Assembly: GCA_034432155.1 (NCBI GenBank)
Contig: DAOUCP010000027.1
Coordinates: forward strand, 1 to 7,227
DNA from: DAOUCP01 sp034432155
GTDB taxonomy: Bacteria; Chloroflexota; Anaerolineae; Epilineales; Epilineaceae
DNA length: 7,227 nt
Direction: 5' to 3'
Shown here: piece by piece, positions 4,522-7,227 of the stretch
Layout of the letters: the number at the start of each line of letters is the position of its first letter
Position numbering within the stretch: the stretch's first letter is position 1
Notes under the pieces: generated by a model
Told to the model about the DNA's origin: nothing
Database searches by the model: none
What the model saw: only the letters and a program-made list of their open reading frames with translations
Translations under genes and position numbers: made by a program

Positions 4522-6875
4522 AGCATACCTCCCGTCAGAAGCCCGACCGCCCAAAGCACGAGCGCGAATGATAGTCCCGGCGGCCAATAGCACCACTCGA
4601 CCGTCCACTGGCCAGCCGGCAGGAACACCGCCGGCAGGACCCCGTAGGCCACGAGCACTGTCGGCTGCCGTACCTCACCGCGGGCCGAGCGGGCCTTGGC
4701 GCGCCAGCCGCGCTCATACACCGTGGAGAGGACCACCAGGCCCGGCTGGCTCAACTGAGCCGTGACCACCGCTCGGTGGTTCTCCAGGGCGATGAGGCGG
4801 CTGGAGCCGGCGACCGGCGGAGCTTCCTTCCCACGCGCGAGGTCCCGCGCGCCCGCCACCGCCACATCGGGGCCACCGTCCGCCCGGCCCTCCTGCCCGC
4901 GCGCGAGGTTCCGGGCCTGAGCTAGGTTTGGCGGCTCGGCACGCAAGATGGCCTCCCGTGTAGGATCGAAGTGCGCGTCTGGAAGCCAATCGGCTGTGCG
5001 CCACGACCAGCGTTCGGCCACCCACGTCGGCGGCGCCGGGAGCTGCACTTCGAACAGGCCCGCAGTGGGCGAGCGGGTCAGGGCAGCCACCGGAGCGTTG
5101 GCCGCCCAGGAACGGCGTGTGACCACGTAGCGCACACCGAGGAGCCGCCACCACGCCATCTCCGGCGCGCCTTCGATCAGGTCTGCGAACCGAGCCAAGC
5201 GGATGGGGCTATCGCCGGTCACGTCATAGAGCCCGTGCACGCTCGCCGCCAGCGGGCCACCCGGCAAGCAAGCCTCGCTCGAGACACGGCCCTCCCGGGC
5301 TCGCTCGCGCAGCGCGAGAACATTCTCGTCCGCCTCGAAGAGGGTGCGCCCCGGTGCCAGGGCACGGTTACCGTTCAGGCTGAAGAGATCCAGGATGGCC
5401 AGCACGACGAAGGCGCTGGCCAGTTGCCGGGCATCCAGGCGGCCCAAGGCCCGGAGAGCCAAGATGGCGGCCACCAGGAACGCCAGAAGCGCCGTGAAGG
5501 TAAGGGCGTCAGCAGTCGCCGCGGCCAGCGTCGTCGGCTCCGTCAGTTGGAAGATGCCCAGCGCACGCAGGCTAGTCGAGACAGCAGCGGGGCGCAGCAC
5601 GGCCACGGCGCCACCAAGGGCTGCCGTTGCGCCCGCAGCCACGGCCAGCATGGCTGGCGCACGACTGCGTTGTGCCACCGACCGGGCCAGGGCATCGAGC
5701 GCTAGCCCAAAGGCGACCGCCAAGGACAGGCTCACCACCATGGCCGCGCGTTCGTGGTGTCGAAAGAGCCTGAGGACCGGCGACCATCGCAACAGGACAG
5801 GCACGAGGGGACCGTGACCGCCCAGCGCCACCAGCCAGGCGACCAACGCACTGGCGCACCAGAAGCGCACCCCACGGACGGCGAGGCAGCCCCACGCCCC
5901 CAGAATCAGACCCGCCACGCCCACGTAGAGCGGTGACCACTGACTGACGACGTAGGGCATCCAGAGTTGGACGATGTCGGCCGGTGGCAGGCCGGCCAGC
6001 GCCTCGGCCGGATCGAAGCGCGCCGCCAGCTGGGGCACCAGCACCGCCGCCGGCAGCCACTGCGGGGCCGAAAGCGCGGCGGCGCCCGCGAGCCAGACGA
6101 CCAAGACCGTCCAGGTGGTGCGCCAGCCCAAGGCCTGCCGGTGCGCCCAGTTCAGCAGCCACGCCACTGCCAGCAACAAGGCGTACAGCGCCGTCTGCGG
6201 ATGGCCCGCGCAGATCAGGCACGACGTGGCGAGCGCTGCCAACAAGGCAGGTCTCCGATGGCGCCGACGGTCCGCCGCCAGCGCTGCCAGAACGGCCGGC
6301 AGCCAGGCCGCCGTCTCCAGAATGGCGAGCTGCTCGAGCGGGTAGCCGAGGAGGAAGCCGCCAAAGGCGAAGAGGCAGCCACCGGCAAAGGCGGCCAGCG
6401 CCGATGCTCCCAGGCGGCGGAGCAAGAGCCACGTGAACCAGCCGGCCAGTACCACGTGGCCCAGGACCTCCAGCTCGATCGCCCAGACCGGCAGAGTGGC
6501 ATCGCCGAGGGCCAGCGGTACCTGGAGCAGTCGCCAGGGATACAGGACCGCCAGCTGCGGATCCGCGAGCGCGGGCGTGCCGCCGTATTGATGGGGATTC
6601 CAGAGCGGCAGCTGGCCGCTGGCAAACGCGTCGGCCACGAGGGCGCGGTAGGGGTAGAACTGGCGCTGGAGGTCACCATCGGGCAAGCCGATCATGGCGC
6701 GGTCCGACGGCTGGCTTGCCCAGAGCCGCCAGAAGAGGAGCGCCGTGAGCCCTGCATAGCCGGCCAGCGCGGCAACGGCCGGCGGCAACGCGCGGGTTCC
6801 AGCGGCCACGGCCGGCAGCGACGCGCGGGATCGAGCGGCCAGGGCCGCCAGCCACGCGCGGGATCGAGCGGCCAT
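4494..6875 (-). CDS. YfhO-like multi-pass membrane protein (putative GT-C glycosyltransferase)
   Basis: This is a 793-residue integral membrane protein with about 11-13 hydrophobic segments. After the first segment (about 33-52) comes an outward loop with GLPDGDLQRQFYPYR (D66 and D68) and PLWNPHQYGG (from about 90). Acidic residues in this first loop are typical of GT-C enzymes, and the layout resembles the YfhO family, which transfers sugars from lipid carriers onto cell-envelope polymers. After the membrane domain comes a large outer domain (about 500-755) with ERGWRAKA and VFLPAGQWTVEWCYWPP, a typical YfhO ending, and then a final membrane segment. I chose the ATG at 6875. Upstream in-frame ATGs (7028, 7019) lack a ribosome-binding site and would add 48 or 51 implausible residues. 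Residues 2-34 carry a tandem repeat, and about 650-685 carry a low-complexity insert. The substrate is unknown. Confidence 0.82.
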   Translation of the reverse strand: MAARSRAWLAALAARSRASLPAVAAGTRALPPAVAALAGYAGLTALLFWRLWASQPSDRAMIGLPDGDLQRQFYPYRALVADAFASGQLPLWNPHQYGGTPALADPQLAVLYPWRLLQVPLALGDATLPVWAIELEVLGHVVLAGWFTWLLLRRLGASALAAFAGGCLFAFGGFLLGYPLEQLAILETAAWLPAVLAALAADRRRHRRPALLAALATSCLICAGHPQTALYALLLAVAWLLNWAHRQALGWRTTWTVLVVWLAGAAALSAPQWLPAAVLVPQLAARFDPAEALAGLPPADIVQLWMPYVVSQWSPLYVGVAGLILGAWGCLAVRGVRFWCASALVAWLVALGGHGPLVPVLLRWSPVLRLFRHHERAAMVVSLSLAVAFGLALDALARSVAQRSRAPAMLAVAAGATAALGGAVAVLRPAAVSTSLRALGIFQLTEPTTLAAATADALTFTALLAFLVAAILALRALGRLDARQLASAFVVLAILDLFSLNGNRALAPGRTLFEADENVLALRERAREGRVSSEACLPGGPLAASVHGLYDVTGDSPIRLARFADLIEGAPEMAWWRLLGVRYVVTRRSWAANAPVAALTRSPTAGLFEVQLPAPPTWVAERWSWRTADWLPDAHFDPTREAILRAEPPNLAQARNLARGQEGRADGGPDVAVAGARDLARGKEAPPVAGSSRLIALENHRAVVTAQLSQPGLVVLSTVYERGWRAKARSARGEVRQPTVLVAYGVLPAVFLPAGQWTVEWCYWPPGLSFALVLWAVGLLTGGMLWRRSADVR
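4515..4533 (-). promoter_or_regulatory. nadK ribosome-binding site inside the upstream gene
   Basis: GGGAGGT followed by ATGCT and then ATGGCG sets the nadK start at 4521. The site lies within the last codons of the YfhO-like gene, which stops at 4494-4496. Ribosomes finishing that gene pass directly over the nadK start, which favours coupled translation. Confidence 0.75.
4823..4917 (-). repeat. Imperfect duplication inside the YfhO-like gene (66-bp period)
   Basis: Two stretches of about 25-29 bp, beginning at 4823 and 4889, share the core CGCGCGAGGT and most flanking bases (about 21 of 25 positions). In the protein they read ARNLARGQE and ARDLARGKE, 22 residues apart. They lie in a low-complexity, charged stretch of the outer domain, where an insertion would do little harm to the fold. 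Confidence 0.6.
6774..6872 (-). repeat. Three tandem 33-bp repeats at the 5' end of the YfhO-like gene
   Basis: Starting with the second codon, three 33-bp units encode AARSRAWLAAL, AARSRASLPAV and AAGTRALPPAV. Units 1 and 2 share an identical 19-base start (GCCGCTCGATCCCGCGCGT). Unit 3 has diverged at a few bases. The unit is a multiple of three, so copy changes keep the frame. The repeats give the protein a basic, Ala-rich N-terminus just before its first membrane segment. Confidence 0.85.
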
Positions 6876-6881
6876 TGCCGG

Positions 6882-6887
6882 ATTATA
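6882..6887 (-). promoter_or_regulatory. Perfect -10 hexamer just before the YfhO-like gene (possible leaderless start)
   Basis: TATAAT lies only 6 nt before the ATG at 6875, so transcription from it would begin at or next to the start codon, giving a leaderless mRNA. This fits the absence of any ribosome-binding site before that ATG. A good -35 hexamer is missing (about CCGCTG at 17-nt spacing) and there is no extended -10 TG, so the call rests on the perfect hexamer in a GC-rich setting and its placement. Confidence 0.45.
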
Positions 6888-7079
6888 ACGCGCCGCCAAC
6901 CAGACAGCGGGGCGCAGCGCCCGCGAGGCGGCAGCGCAGGCAACCAACGACCGGCACGGGTAGCCAGGGAGCGGGACGGGCAGCGGATTGGCCTTCCCGC
7001 GTAACCCTTTGGCCCGCATGTGCGTCATAGGGGGTGAGTGGCAATCAATTGGTGGTAGAGAGGCACTTTGGAGTTAGCG
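6888..7079. other. Intergenic region upstream of the YfhO-like gene
   Basis: No gene supported. The frame of the YfhO-like gene stays open back to 7028, but the extra residues look like a GC-driven run and the ATGs at 7028 and 7019 have no ribosome-binding site. The region becomes markedly less GC-rich from about 7040 on, which suggests a regulatory area or different ancestry. No tRNA-like cloverleaf or repeat array is visible. Confidence 0.4.
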
Positions 7080-7160
7080 ATGGTCACTGGAATGATTGTC
7101 TTGACAGTCATGCTGCTGCTGGTCTGGTGCGACACTTTGGGCGTATCGACCCGACGCTAG
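7080..7160 (+). CDS. Candidate 26-residue single-span membrane microprotein
   Basis: ATG at 7080 is preceded by GGAG with a 6-nt spacer. The frame encodes 26 residues: MVTGMIVLTVMLLLVW, then a short polar tail CDTLGVSTRR, then TAG at 7158-7160. The hydrophobic first half followed by a positively charged end is what a small membrane peptide looks like. It is divergent from the YfhO-like gene. No convincing promoter was found upstream, and an open frame this short can occur by chance. Function unknown. Confidence 0.3.
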   Translation: MVTGMIVLTVMLLLVWCDTLGVSTRR

Positions 7161-7227
7161 TCGCTCGCGGAATGGGCACCCGCTGACTGGCGGCGCAGTA
7201 CCTTTCTCCTCCTTTGCACAGTGTTGG
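7161..7227. other. Right-edge stretch without a supported gene
   Basis: On the minus strand an AAAGGAGG-like ribosome-binding sequence (about 7207-7214) is present, but no ATG follows at a useful distance. The nearest GTG opens only about 23 codons. The stretch may belong to a feature that continues beyond the window. Confidence 0.25.

Noticed and set aside
5967..7004. 345-codon plus-strand frame opposite the YfhO-like gene
   Set aside because: Low-complexity Arg/Gln/Gly product with no motif; the minus-strand frame has clear membrane segments and YfhO features.
6876..7028. Longer start (ATG 7028 or 7019) for the YfhO-like gene
   Set aside because: No ribosome-binding site, implausible residues, and a perfect -10 hexamer inside the extension. 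ATG 6875 fits better.
7101..7129. Perfect TTGACA (7101-7106) as a plus-strand promoter
   Set aside because: The hexamer at 17-nt spacing is CTGGTG, nothing like a -10, and the site lies inside the candidate microprotein frame.
1..7227. CRISPR array, tRNA, rRNA, retron, toxin-antitoxin or phage defence system
   Set aside because: Looked for regular spaced repeats, cloverleaf-like folds and typical gene pairs on both strands; none seen. The gene content is housekeeping plus one decayed IS.

Overview
This is a GC-rich bacterial chromosomal window. A compact, apparently co-directional gene block lies on the minus strand (about 6875 down to 1247), with a decayed insertion sequence on the plus strand at the left edge. 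The gene set is a YfhO-type membrane glycosyltransferase, NAD kinase, a small zinc-finger membrane protein and RecN. With the GC content and the Gram-positive-type LexA box, this would fit a Chloroflexota (Thermomicrobia/Sphaerobacter-like) or actinobacterial-type genome. That placement is inference from general resemblance, not from a phylogeny.

Layout, left to right. Positions 1-214 hold only a possible 3' end of an unidentified plus-strand gene. Positions 215-1032 are an internally deleted IS256-family (Mutator-type) element. It keeps both imperfect terminal inverted repeats and the two ends of its transposase, but has lost the middle of the gene, including the first two catalytic aspartates. 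Positions 1033-1246 are a gap with one short open frame and a weak hairpin. Positions 1247-3010 are recN. Positions 3011-3115 are the recN promoter region, with a -35/-10 pair, a perfect LexA (SOS) box and a 5'-UTR hairpin. Positions 3116-3637 encode a B-box-like zinc-finger membrane protein. Positions 3634-4521 are nadK. Positions 4494-6875 encode a large YfhO-like membrane protein. Positions 6876-7227 are non-coding apart from a candidate 26-codon membrane microprotein on the plus strand.

The YfhO-like gene, nadK and the zinc-finger gene overlap end to start (28 bp, then 4 bp), so they are probably one transcript with translational coupling. recN comes last but has its own promoter. The LexA box covers the predicted transcription start of that promoter, so recN can be induced by DNA damage independently of the upstream genes. 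nadK next to recN is a long-known arrangement (it occurs in E. coli). The inserted zinc-finger membrane protein is the least understood member. I found no convincing new defence or mobile system. The most informative signals are the SOS control region, the deletion-derivative IS, and the repeat-bearing N-terminus of the YfhO-like protein behind a possible leaderless promoter.
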